NCBI RefSeq assembly: GCF_036345255.1
Contig: NZ_CP107783.1
Location: 5,371,001-5,435,000, forward strand
DNA: 64,000 nt
Direction: 5' to 3'
Source: Streptomyces sp. NBC_00569
GTDB taxonomy: Bacteria; Actinomycetota; Actinomycetes; Streptomycetales; Streptomycetaceae
Shown: positions 19,134 through 27,900 of the stretch, one piece after another
Layout: each line of letters starts with the position of its first letter
Numbering within the stretch: the first letter of the stretch is position 1
The notes under the pieces: generated by a model
Told to the model about the DNA's origin: nothing
Seen by the model: only the letters and a program-made list of their open reading frames with translations
Databases searched by the model: none
Translations under genes and position numbers: made by a program

Positions 19134-20207
19134 ATGTCTGAGACACCTGGTGCCAGCTATGCGTCCGCGGGCGTCGACATCGAAGCGGGCGACCGCGCCG
19201 TCGAACTGATGAAGGAGTGGGTGAAGAAGACGCAGCGCCCCGAGGTCGCCGGCCTCGGTGGTCTCGGCGGATTCGCCGGCCTCTTCGACGCCTCCGCCTT
19301 CAAGCGTTACGAGCGTCCGCTGCTCGCCTCCGCCACGGACGGAGTCGGCACGAAGGTCGACATCGCCCGCCGCCTCGGCGTGTACGACACCATCGGTCAC
19401 GACCTCGTCGCGATGGTCATGGACGACATCGTGGTGTGCGGCGCCGAGCCGCTGTTCATGACCGACTACATCTGCGTCGGCAAGGTGCACCCCGAGCGTG
19501 TCGCCGCCATCGTGAAGGGCATCGCCGAGGGCTGTGTCCTCGCCGGCTGCTCCCTCGTCGGCGGCGAGACCGCGGAGCACCCGGGCCTGCTCGGCCCGGA
19601 CGACTTCGACGTCGCGGGCGCCGGCACCGGCGTCGTGGAGGCCGACCGGCTGCTCGGCCCGGATCGCATCCGTACGGGTGACGCGGTGATCGCGATGGCG
19701 TCCTCCGGTCTTCACTCGAACGGGTACTCGCTGGTCCGCCACGTCCTCTTCGACCGCGCGAACCTGACGCTCGACCAGCACGTCGAGGAGCTCGGCCGCA
19801 CGCTCGGCGAGGAGCTTCTGGAGCCCACCAAGATCTACTCGCTGGACTGCCTGGCGCTGACCCGCACCACGGACGTCCACGCGTACAGCCACATCACGGG
19901 CGGCGGCCTCGCGGCCAACCTGGCCCGGGTCATCCCGGACGGCCTGCACGCCACCGTGGACCGCTCCACGTGGGCGCCCGGCGCGATCTTCGACCTCGTC
20001 GGCAAGGCCGGCGCCGTGGAGCGCCTGGAGCTCGAGAAGACGCTGAACATGGGCGTCGGCATGATGGCGATCGTCCCCCAGGACGCGGTGGACTCCGCGC
20101 TCGCGACGCTCGCCGACCGCGGCGTGGACTCGTGGGTCGCCGGTGAGATCACCGAGCGCGGCGAGCACACCACGGGCGCGGCGCTCACGGGTGACTACAG
20201 CAAGTAA
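19134..20207 (+). CDS. purM: Phosphoribosylformylglycinamidine cyclo-ligase (AIR synthetase)
   Basis: 357 aa. Converts FGAM to AIR with ATP. It opens MSETPGASYASAGVDIEAGDRAVELMK; the GVDI segment and LLASATDGVGTKV (about residues 61-73) are the typical PurM ATP-site motifs, with HDLVAMVMDDIVVCGAEPLFM and GGETAEHPG further on. ATG start, short spacer after purF. It is structurally related to PurL and acts right after it in the pathway. Confidence 0.95.
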   Translation: MSETPGASYASAGVDIEAGDRAVELMKEWVKKTQRPEVAGLGGLGGFAGLFDASAFKRYERPLLASATDGVGTKVDIARRLGVYDTIGHDLVAMVMDDIVVCGAEPLFMTDYICVGKVHPERVAAIVKGIAEGCVLAGCSLVGGETAEHPGLLGPDDFDVAGAGTGVVEADRLLGPDRIRTGDAVIAMASSGLHSNGYSLVRHVLFDRANLTLDQHVEELGRTLGEELLEPTKIYSLDCLALTRTTDVHAYSHITGGGLAANLARVIPDGLHATVDRSTWAPGAIFDLVGKAGAVERLELEKTLNMGVGMMAIVPQDAVDSALATLADRGVDSWVAGEITERGEHTTGAALTGDYSK

Positions 20208-20227
20208 GGCCCGCAGGGCAGCACAAA

Positions 20228-20262
20228 ACCCGGTCCGGCGGTGTGACCACCCCGGACCGGGT
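20228..20262. terminator. Terminator between purM and the convergent DUF3073 gene
   Basis: Perfect 11-bp arms ACCCGGTCCGG/CCGGACCGGGT with a 13-nt loop, preceded on the plus strand by AAAA. It is placed to end both the purFM transcript and the opposing gene. Confidence 0.7.
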
Positions 20263-20334
20263 GAAGTGCAGTTGCTACGCAAAACGAGAACTGCGAAGAA
20301 CTACTGCTGGACTGCAGACTGCAGGACTGCGAGG

Positions 20335-20592
20335 TCAAGCGCCGCGGCGCTGCGCCGAGGGACCGGACTCGTCAGAGTCCTCGTCATCCTCGTCGTCGTT
20401 ATACAGATCCGCGTACTGGGCGTACGGGTCGTCTTCCTCGTCGTCGTCCTCGAAAGGCTCGCCATTCGGCGGCTGATTCGAGGTCGAAGCGCCCAGCTCA
20501 TTGGCCAGACGCGAGAGGTCAGTCCCGCCGCTGCTGTACTTCAGCTGGCGGGCGACCTTCGTCTGCTTGGCCTTTGCCCGGCCGCGCCCCAT
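20335..20592 (-). CDS. DUF3073 family protein
   Basis: 85 aa. Starts MGRGRAKAKQTKVARQLKYSS, a basic segment conserved across Actinobacteria, and ends in a very acidic tail (EDDDEEDDPYAQYADLYNDDEDDED). No enzyme motif or membrane segment is visible. The opposite charges of the two ends suggest a nucleic-acid or ribosome-associated adaptor, but the function is unknown. The ATG at 20592 is the family start. The upstream leader (20593-20881) contains a strong hairpin. Confidence 0.85.
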   Translation of the reverse strand: MGRGRAKAKQTKVARQLKYSSGGTDLSRLANELGASTSNQPPNGEPFEDDDEEDDPYAQYADLYNDDEDDEDSDESGPSAQRRGA

Positions 20593-20657
20593 GGCTCGAC
20601 CCCCTCGGTGACGGGGCTCGACGGCCCCAGAGTCTTGACACGCGTTCATGATCTCGA

Positions 20658-20682
20658 ACGGGCTCTCCGCAGAGAGACCCGT
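20658..20682 (-). promoter_or_regulatory. Leader hairpin upstream of the DUF3073 gene
   Basis: On the minus strand ACGGGTCTCTC and GAGAGCCCGTT form an 11-bp stem (one G-T pair) around TGCG, about 65 bp before the start codon. It has no T tract, so attenuation or mRNA stabilisation is as likely as termination. The rest of the 290-bp spacer to vdh holds no gene that I can support. Confidence 0.45.
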
Positions 20683-20881
20683 CCTTAGGGCTTCCACGGT
20701 ACCTGCTCCCGCGGCCATACGGTACGTCGCCCGCAGGACGCGCCTGGGCGCAGGACCAGCAAGGTGCCCTGTCCTCGCTGGTCAGCTGCGATTTTAACCT
20801 CTTCTTGGCGAGCGACCCGCCGACGGGCGTGAGTCTTGTCTCCCGCATCCGCCCACGGGCCGCTCCCGGGCACCCCGAACG

Positions 20882-21973
20882 TCAGCGGCGGCGGGCCTCC
20901 GCCATACGCTGCTCGGCGATCCGGTCGGCCGCGGCGGCCGGCGGAATCCCATCCGTCTTCGCACGCGCGAATATGGCCAGCGTCGTGTCGAAGATCTTCG
21001 ACGCCTTGGCCTTGCACCGGTCGAAGTCGAAGCCGTGCAGCTCGTCGGCGACCTGGATCACTCCGCCGGCGTTCACGACGTAGTCGGGCGCGTAGAGGAT
21101 CCCGCGGTCGGCGAGGTCCTTCTCCACGCCCGGGTGGGCGAGCTGGTTGTTGGCCGCGCCGCAGACGATCTTCGCCGTGAGGACCGGGACGGAGTCGTCG
21201 TCGAGCGCGCCGCCCAGAGCGCACGGGGCGTAGATGTCGAGGCCCTCGGTGGTGATGAGCGCCTCGGTGTCCGCCACTGCCCGCACGGACGGGTGCTTGT
21301 CCTGAATCCGCCGTACGGACTCCTCGCGGACATCCGTGATCACGACCTCCGCGCCGTCCGAGAGGAGGTGCTCCACGAGGTGGTGGCCGACCTTGCCGAC
21401 GCCCGCGACGCCGACCTTGCGGCCGCGCAGTGTCGGGTCGCCCCACAGGTGCTGGGCGGAGGCCCGCATGCCCTGGAAGACACCGAAGGCGGTGAGCACG
21501 GACGAGTCGCCGGCGCCGCCGTTCTCCGGGGAGCGTCCGGTCGTCCAGCTGCACTCGCGCGCGACGACGTCCATGTCGGCGACGTAGGTGCCGACGTCGC
21601 ACGCCGTCACGTAGCGCCCGCCGAGCGAGGCGACGAAGCGGCCGTAGGCGAGCAGCAGTTCCTCGCTCTTGATCGTCTCGGGGTCACCGATGATCACGGC
21701 CTTGCCGCCGCCGTGGTCGAGGCCGGCCATGGCGTTCTTGTACGACATCCCGCGCGCGAGGTTCAGGGCGTCGGCGACGGCCTCCGCCTCGTTCGCGTAG
21801 GGGTAGAAGCGGGTACCGCCCAGGGCGGGGCCCAGGGCGGTGCTGTGGATGGCGATGACGGCCTTGAGGCCACTGGCGCGGTCCTGGCAGAGCACGACTT
21901 GCTCATGGCCGCCCTGTTCCGAGTGGAACAGGGTGTGCAGAACATCGGCAGGGGCGCCGGTTACGTCGGTCAC
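20882..21973 (-). CDS. vdh: Valine (branched-chain amino acid) dehydrogenase
   Basis: 363 aa Glu/Leu/Phe/Val dehydrogenase. It oxidatively deaminates valine and other branched-chain amino acids with NAD+, feeding acyl-CoA starters to polyketide and branched fatty acid synthesis. The dimerisation/catalytic domain has [30 protein letters not shown] and the catalytic Lys in [11 protein letters not shown]; the Rossmann motif [16 protein letters not shown] is near residue 190. The GTG at 21973 follows GGGAG. It is transcribed away from the next gene, with a 220-bp divergent spacer. Synteny with bldC matches S. coelicolor vdh. Confidence 0.92.
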   Translation of the reverse strand: MTDVTGAPADVLHTLFHSEQGGHEQVVLCQDRASGLKAVIAIHSTALGPALGGTRFYPYANEAEAVADALNLARGMSYKNAMAGLDHGGGKAVIIGDPETIKSEELLLAYGRFVASLGGRYVTACDVGTYVADMDVVARECSWTTGRSPENGGAGDSSVLTAFGVFQGMRASAQHLWGDPTLRGRKVGVAGVGKVGHHLVEHLLSDGAEVVITDVREESVRRIQDKHPSVRAVADTEALITTEGLDIYAPCALGGALDDDSVPVLTAKIVCGAANNQLAHPGVEKDLADRGILYAPDYVVNAGGVIQVADELHGFDFDRCKAKASKIFDTTLAIFARAKTDGIPPAAAADRIAEQRMAEARRR

Positions 21974-22193
21974 TGTGGTGACTCCCGGGTAAGTAGCGGC
22001 GGTTGGAGACGGTGCCCGTACGGGTGGCGGGTCCCGTTGGGCAAGAGACTAGAGCCTGCGCCGAGCCGCCAGACGCGCAGTGCCGAGGATCACCCTCTCC
22101 TGGAGTACGCGCGTGTCCGGCCAGGTGCGTTCACCTTCGGCCATGGGACGATTTGCAGTGTTTTCCAGGCGCAGTCCGGGGGAGGGAGCAGCC

Positions 22194-23048
22194 GTGCCCA
22201 AGGTGTCTTCGGTGACCGTGCCCTACGCGTCGTATCTCCGCGTGTACGAACCCCTCGCGGCGTTCCCCGAGCCCGAGCGGAGCCACTGGGAGCGCTACGC
22301 GCAGCGCCGGGAACGCCCCTCCTACCAGGACGAACTCCGCCGCTCGCTGGCCGACTTGCTGCCGACGCCGCCCGTGCCCGTGCCCGTGCACGAGAGCGAC
22401 GACGCGTTCGTCATCGAGACGGACGGGGTGGTGTGCGTGTGTCCGTGGCGCACGCGGCTGCGCGGCTGGCAGGCCCTGGACGAGCTGCCGGGCCGGCTGC
22501 CGACACCGGTGCTGGACGCGGTGCTCCCGCCGGTGGTGCGCCGGCAGTCCGCCGCGGACTACGAGCGCTGGCTGGCCCGCAACCCGGACGCCCGCCCCTG
22601 GATCCGCACGTCCACCTGGCAGATCCCGCTGAACTGGTTCGTGCTCGTCTCGGACGAGGAGCGCGAGTACGGCAAGGGGGCCGAGGACCGCGCGGAAGGC
22701 GAGGCGCCGGTGCTGCGCTACCGGACGCCGATGGTGCAGGCGCGGCGCCGGGTGGCGCGAGGGCTTCGCACGCTGCGGGACACGATGGACGAGGGGCCGC
22801 TGATCGACGGTCTGGTGGATGTGGGGCGCTGGCTCGAAGAGTTCCACCCGCGTTCATTCGTCGAACTCGACTACGGCGGCCTGGTGCACGCTTTGTCCGC
22901 GGAAGATCTGGACGGTGATCATTCCGCCGCGGACGTGGCGGAGGGGATCGAGGCGCTGCGGCGCGGTGACGGTGACGGGGCCGAGGCGGCGTACGCGCGG
23001 CTGATGGAACGCTGGCGTGCTGTGCGGGACCGGCAGTTCGCGAACTGA
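22194..23048 (+). CDS. Conserved Streptomyces protein of unknown function upstream of bldC
   Basis: 284 aa, not recognised. The start GTG at 22194 has an excellent GGGGGAGGGA site. The sequence is soluble in character: SYLRVYEPLAAFPEPERSHWERYA near the N-terminus, LRGWQALDELPGRLPTPVLDAVLPPVV in the middle, then TSTWQIPLNWFVLVSDEERE and a C-terminal helical part ending LMERWRAVRDRQFAN. No signal peptide, membrane helix or catalytic motif is apparent. In S. coelicolor an equivalent gene sits at the same place next to bldC, which suggests a shared lineage role but not a known one. Confidence 0.75.
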   Translation: MPKVSSVTVPYASYLRVYEPLAAFPEPERSHWERYAQRRERPSYQDELRRSLADLLPTPPVPVPVHESDDAFVIETDGVVCVCPWRTRLRGWQALDELPGRLPTPVLDAVLPPVVRRQSAADYERWLARNPDARPWIRTSTWQIPLNWFVLVSDEEREYGKGAEDRAEGEAPVLRYRTPMVQARRRVARGLRTLRDTMDEGPLIDGLVDVGRWLEEFHPRSFVELDYGGLVHALSAEDLDGDHSAADVAEGIEALRRGDGDGAEAAYARLMERWRAVRDRQFAN

Positions 23049-23230
23049 CCGTACGGGTGTGCGGGGACGTAGGTCCCGATCCGGGCTTTTGCCCCAAGCG
23101 TGATGGACCGCACTTACTACGCCCTTGCGCCCATCACCCCTCCTCGTGCCAAAATAGGACAAGGAGTCCGGGGAGGACTTCGCCCGGCTGCTTTCGTCCG
23201 CGTTCAGCCGGAATCTCAGCATTGCACGCT

Positions 23231-23383
23231 ATGGGGGGTCTCGTGACTCCTGGCGCCACTGTGACTGATCGTCACAGTGGCGTGACTGTCCGCTATGGCA
23301 TGGTCCATCGGCTTCCGTCGCTGATGAACACCTGGGAGGGCAATTCCATCGGTTTGGCCGACGCGGCTGGACGGATGGTGTAG
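23231..23383 (+). CDS. Possible small ORF in the bldC upstream region
   Basis: 50 codons (start MGGLVTPGATVTDRHSGVTV, end DAAGRMV). Its third-codon GC, about 68 percent by my count, is lower than normal genes of this window, and the ATG lacks a clear ribosome site; a GTG four codons in, behind GGGGGG, is another option. A perfect 12-bp dyad lies inside it. It could be a leader peptide, a short regulator or chance. Confidence 0.3.
   Translation: MGGLVTPGATVTDRHSGVTVRYGMVHRLPSLMNTWEGNSIGLADAAGRMV
23254..23282. promoter_or_regulatory. Perfect 12-bp inverted repeat upstream of bldC
   Basis: CGCCACTGTGAC and GTCACAGTGGCG flank a 5-nt TGATC loop. No T tract follows, so it may be an operator, RNA hairpin or attenuator rather than a terminator. 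A further short dyad (ACCCGCGT/ACGCGGGT, 23426-23456) and a hairpin AACCGA/TCGGTT just before the bldC ribosome site (about 23480-23497) make the whole 470-bp leader unusually structured. Confidence 0.5.
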
Positions 23384-23516
23384 TTGTAGTGCCGAGGACA
23401 AGCCGTTCGTCCTATAACCGACTCGACCCGCGTCCGCCATTTCGGGCAACGCGGGTCAAGGTGCAGAATTTAGAGGAATGAACCGAGAAGGTTCGGTTCT
23501 CCCGAGGAGGCCGCTC

Positions 23517-23723
23517 ATGACCGCTCGCACCCCTGATGCCGAGCCGCTGCTGACCCCGGCTGAGGTCGCCACGATGTTCCGCGTCGACCCGAAGACGGTG
23601 ACGCGCTGGGCAAAGGCTGGCAAGCTCACGTCGATTCGCACGCTCGGCGGGCACCGCCGCTACCGCGAGGCAGAGGTCCGCGCACTGCTCGCGGGCATTC
23701 CGCAGCAGCGCAGCGAGGCCTGA
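23517..23723 (+). CDS. bldC: Developmental regulator BldC
   Basis: 68 aa. A single MerR-type winged helix: LLTPAEVATMFRVDPKTVTRW, then GKLTSIRTLGGHRRYREAEV, with no effector domain. BldC holds Streptomyces in vegetative growth by binding head-to-tail on direct repeats and repressing or activating sporulation and antibiotic genes. The ATG at 23517 follows GAGGAGG closely; an in-frame ATG 39 bp upstream would give an extension not seen in the known 68-aa protein. A strong terminator lies 125 bp downstream. Confidence 0.97.
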   Translation: MTARTPDAEPLLTPAEVATMFRVDPKTVTRWAKAGKLTSIRTLGGHRRYREAEVRALLAGIPQQRSEA

Positions 23724-23847
23724 ACAACTGAATAAACCGGGCGTTTCGGGCCCCCCAGCCCTTTTCGCGCCCAACCTATAGCTCCATACGACGCGGGTCC
23801 TGCCCCAACAGGCCCACGCCTGCTCACGCTTCAAGGGTGCGTCGTCG

Positions 23848-23885
23848 ATCGCGCTGGACTCCGCCGGGTCCAGCGCGATTTTTTT
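23848..23885 (+). terminator. Strong intrinsic terminator downstream of bldC
   Basis: Perfect 12-bp stem ATCGCGCTGGAC/GTCCAGCGCGAT, 8-nt loop and seven T residues, a textbook structure and rare in Streptomyces. The 125 bp between the bldC stop and this hairpin contains CCTATAGCT and could be a 3' UTR or a small RNA ending here. Confidence 0.92.
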
Positions 23886-24283
23886 ATGCGCGGATCCGTG
23901 CGGGCCGGGGTGGTGCGCCGGGTCCGGTGCGTGGCTTTGTGGGCGGCCCTGTGGGTCCCTGATCGAGTGCCGGCGGCGTTCCTGCCCGGGGTCGCGGGCG
24001 GGCGCTCCACGGGTCGTCGGGGAGGTCCGCGCGAGGGGTCCCGGGGTGGGTCTTCGGAAGCGCCCGGGAGGGCCCTGGGGGTAGTGCAATTGCACATATT
24101 AAATTGAGGTGTTGTAGGGCGGGTGTAAGAAACGCTGTTTCCAAAACTGGTCCCGTGACACCCGTCACACGGCCGCGCACTTGTTGCTGGCGTGGCCCCT
24201 GGGTTAGAGGGGATTCGCGTCGCGGTGTCCGCCGTGCTCCCCCCAGGCTCCCACCGGTTGGGGCCGCCGTCCGGCGCCTTTGG
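23886..24283. other. Intergenic region without a supported gene
   Basis: About 400 bp between the bldC terminator and the stop of the small minus-strand gene. A local AT-rich patch (TGCACATATTAAATTGAGG near 24090) stands out and may be a promoter. I see no frame with a plausible start and product. Confidence 0.4.
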
Positions 24284-24484
24284 TCAGGCGGTGGAGGGAC
24301 TTTCGCCCTCCGGGGCTCCGTAGTCCTTCTCAGGGCCTTCAGTGGGCTCTCTGCCGGGCTCCAGGGCGAGGCGCAGGAGTTGGTGGCAGACGGGGCAGTG
24401 CCGGGTCAGGTGGCGGTAGCCGGAGGCGGCGGAGAGGTGGGCGCGCAGCAGGGCGCGCGTCTCGTGCCGGGCGGATGCCGCCAT
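24284..24484 (-). CDS. Small protein with CPVC motif (DUF6274-like)
   Basis: 66 aa, starting MAASARHETRALLRAHLSAA, then SGYRHLTRHCPVCHQLLRLALE and a Pro/Glu-rich tail. The ATG at 24484 is preceded by a strong GGAGGTGG site. The HCPVCH cluster could hold zinc or a disulfide. I associate this pattern with short Streptomyces-only proteins (DUF6274) of unknown function. It stands between bldC and a repeat-rich stretch beside tRNA-Asp. Confidence 0.7.
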   Translation of the reverse strand: MAASARHETRALLRAHLSAASGYRHLTRHCPVCHQLLRLALEPGREPTEGPEKDYGAPEGESPSTA

Positions 24485-24618
24485 GCGCCACCTCCGGGTC
24501 GGGAATCCCTTGCTGTCTGAGTACCGGGGGAGCGGGATGCCGTCAAGACGGCGGGGGGTGGGGCACGGAGGCGCGGACGCGCGGGGTGGGGGCCCTGCAC
24601 ACGCGCACGCACGCGACG

Positions 24619-24676
24619 GAGGCCCGCACCCTCTGCGGGGCGCGGGCCTCGGTTCTGCGTGCGGTCCTGACGGGAT
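24619..24676 (-). pseudogene. Duplicate of tRNA-Asp 3' end and terminator (tRNA fragment)
   Basis: These 58 bp align without gaps to 24778-24835, which covers the tRNA-Asp terminator and the last 15 nt of the tRNA including the discriminator position. 49 of 58 positions match and all nine differences are transitions. The rest of the tRNA is absent. See findings. Confidence 0.75.
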
Positions 24677-24720
24677 GTGCTGTGTCTGATGGCGGCCGCG
24701 CCGCGGGCGCGCGGCCCGCG

Positions 24721-24780
24721 GGTTGGGGCCACGCGACTCGGGTTGGGGGCACACCACTCGAGTTGGGGCGCACGACTGAG
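24721..24780. repeat. Three tandem 20-bp units
   Basis: Exactly three successive 20-bp blocks share RGTTGGGG at the start and ACTCG or ACTGAG at the end. The array sits directly before the tRNA-Asp terminator, between the tRNA-end duplicate and the intact gene. Confidence 0.7.
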
Positions 24781-24809
24781 GCCCGCACCCCTTGCGGGAT
24801 ACGGGCCTC
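24778..24809 (-). terminator. Terminator of tRNA-Asp copy 1
   Basis: GAGGCCCG and CGGGCCTC form the stem, 11 bp beyond the tRNA 3' end on the minus strand. Confidence 0.65.
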
Positions 24810-24820
24810 AGTCTTACGTG

Positions 24821-24895
24821 CGGTCCTGACGGGATTTGAACCCGCGGCCTCCACCTTGACAGGGTGGCGAGCACTCCAAACTGCTCCACAGGACC
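24821..24895 (-). tRNA. tRNA-Asp (anticodon GTC), copy 1
   Basis: Reverse strand cloverleaf with acceptor GGTCCTG/CAGGACC, anticodon loop CTGTCAA (GTC) and T-loop TTCAAAT. No encoded CCA. Identical to the copy at 30434-30508. Confidence 0.97.
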
Positions 24896-24989
24896 TTGCT
24901 CGCGGCACTTGGTGTTGCTCTGTGCTGCGAGATGAGACTGTACAGCAGCGCAGGCCCGGCGGTCGAACTCACTTAACGTGCCGGGTCCG

Positions 24990-27900
24990 TTACGGCGCTG
25001 CGGCGTCGATCGCCTTCACGATCCGCTTGTCCGAGACCGGGTACGCGGTGCCGAGCGCGTGGGCGAAGTAGCTGACCCGCAGCTCCTCCAGCATCCAGCG
25101 GATGTCCAGGACTTCCTGCGGCACGGGCCGCCCCTGCGGCATCTGTTCGAGCAACCACGCGTACTCGTCCTGCATCTCGTGGACCTTTTCCATGCGCGAC
25201 GTGTCCCGCTGGACGTTCGTCGGCATCTGGGTCAGGCGCCGGTCGGCGGCGACCAGATAGCGCACGAGGTCGGGCAGGCGCCGCAGGCCCGTGTCCGTGA
25301 CGAAGCCGGGGCGGATCAGCGCCGTCAACTGCGCCCGTACGTCCGTGAGGTTGGCGAGCAGCGTCGGGCTCTTCGTCGACTTCAGGCGGCGCTCGCAGGC
25401 CTGCCAGGCGGCGAGCACCTGCTGTACCTGGCCCACCGTCCGTACGGTCGTGTCGACGATCTCGGCGCGCACCTTGTCGTAGAGCTTGCGGTACGACTCC
25501 TCGTCCCAGGCGGGGCCGCCGAAGTCCGCGATGAGCTTGTCGCAGGAGGCCATGGCGCAGTCGTCGAAGAGCGCCTGGACCGTGCCGTGCGGGTTCGCGG
25601 ACAGGGCGAGCTTCTGGGGGTTGGTCAGCTTGTCCGAGGCGAACTTGCCCGGGTTGACCGGGATGTTGCGCAGGATCAGCCGGCGCGTGCCCCTCCACAT
25701 GGCCTGCTGCTGCTCGGCCTCCGTGTCGAAGAGCCGGACCGAGACCGTGTCCCCGTCGTCGACCAGCGCCGGGTACGCCTTGACGGGCTGGCCGGCGCGC
25801 CGGGTCTCGAAGACGCGGCTCAGCGTGCCGATCGTCCAGTCCGTGAGGCCCGAGCGCTCCACGGACTCGCCGCCCGAGCGCTCGGCCGTAGCCGCTGCCG
25901 CCTGCGAGATCGCCTTGCGGGCCTTCGGCTTGAGGCGCAGCTTGAGCGCCTCCAGGTCCTTGTCCTCGGCGAGGGTCCTGCGCCGCTCGTCGACGATCCT
26001 GAACGTGATCTTCAGGTGGTCGGGTACGCGGGACAGGTCGAAGTCGTCCGCCGTGACGGGGACGCCGACCATGCGCTGGAGCTCGCGGGCGAGCGTGGTG
26101 GGCAGCGGTTCCTGCAGGGGCACGGCCCGCTCCAGGAACGCCTTCGCGTAGTTCGGCGCCGGGACGTAGTGCCGGCGGACCGGCTTCGGCAGGGAGCGGA
26201 TCAGCTCGATCACGACCTCCTCGCGCAGGCCGGGGATCTGCCAGTCGAAGCCCTCGTCGGTGACCTGGTTGAGGACCTGGAGCGGGATGTGGACGGTCAC
26301 GCCGTCCGCGTCCGCGCCCGGCTCGAACTGGTACGTCACCCGGAACTTCAGCGGGCCCTGGCGCCACGAGTCCGGATAGTCGTCCTTGGTGATGGCCTCC
26401 GCGGACTCGCGGATGAGCATCGAGCGCTCGAAGTCCAGGAGTTCGGGCTCGTCCCGCTTCTTGTGCTTCCACCAGCTGTCGAAGTGGGCGCCCGAGACGA
26501 CATGCTCCGGGACCCGCTGGTCGTAGAAGTCGAAGAGCGTCTCGTCGTCGACGACGATGTCGCGGCGGCGGGCGCGGTGCTCCAGCTCCTCGACCTCGGT
26601 GAGCAGCTTGCGGTTGTCCGAGAAGAACTTGTGGTGGGTGCGCCAGTCGCCCTCGACGAGCGCGTTCCTGATGAACAGCTCGCGGCTCACCTCGGGGTCG
26701 ATGCGCCCGTAGTTGACCTTGCGCTGGGCGACGAGCGGGACGCCGTACAGCGTCACCTTCTCGTACGCCATCACGGCCGCCTGGTCCTTCTCCCAGTGCG
26801 GCTCGCTGTAGGTGCGCTTCAGGAGGTGCTCGGCGAGGGGCTCGACCCACTCCGGCTCGATCCTCGCGTTGACGCGGGCCCACAGCCGCGACGTCTCGAC
26901 GAGCTCGGCGGACATGATGAAGCGCGGGGGCTTCTTGAAGAGGGCGGAGCCGGGGAAAACGGCGAACTTGGCGTTCCGCGCGCCCAGGTACTCGTTCCGT
27001 CCACCGCGCTGCTTGGGGTCCTTGTCCGTGGACTCCTTCACGTCCTTCATCCCGATGTGGGAGAGCAGACCGGCGAGCAGCGAGATGTGGACCTGCTGCT
27101 CGGGAGCGTCGTCCTCGTTGAGATGGATCCCCATCTGCTTGGCGACCGTGCGCAGCTGCGTGTAGATGTCCTGCCACTCGCGGATGCGCAGGAAGTTCAG
27201 GTACTCCGACTTGCACATGCGGCGGAACGCGGAGGAGCCGAGGGACTTCTGCTGCTCGCGCACATAGCGCCAGAGGTTGAGGAAGGCGAGGAAGTCGGAC
27301 GTCTCGTCCTTGAAGCGGGCGTGCTGCTGGTCCGCCTGCGCCTGCTTCTCACTGGGGCGCTCGCGCGGGTCCTGGATGGACAGCGCGGCCGCGATCACCA
27401 TGACCTCGCGCACACAGCCGTTCTTGTCGGCTTCCAGGACCATCCGGGCCAGGCGCGGGTCCACCGGCAGCTGGGCGAGCTTGCGGCCCTGCTCGGTGAG
27501 GCGCTTACGGACGTCCTTCTCCGCCGGGTTCAGCGCGCCCAGCTCCTGGAGGAGCTGCACGCCGTCGCGGATGTTGCGGTGGTCCGGCGGGTCGATGAAG
27601 GGGAACTTCTCGATGTCGCCGAGTCCGGCCGCGGTCATCTGGAGGATGACGGAGGCGAGATTCGTCCGCAGGATCTCCGCGTCCGTGAACTCGGGGCGGG
27701 CGAGGAAGTCGTCCTCCGAGTACAGGCGGACGCAGATGCCGTCCGACGTACGGCCGCAGCGGCCCTTGCGCTGGTTGGCGCTGGCCTGGCTGATCGCCTC
27801 GATGGGAAGGCGCTGCACCTTCGTGCGGTGCGAGTACCGCGAGATGCGGGCGGTGCCCGGGTCGATCACGTACTTGATGCCGGGGACGGTCAGGGACGTC

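Noticed and set aside
23831..24095. Minus-strand frames overlapping bldC and its terminator
   Set aside because: They read through the terminator hairpin and antisense to bldC; no ribosome site or domain.
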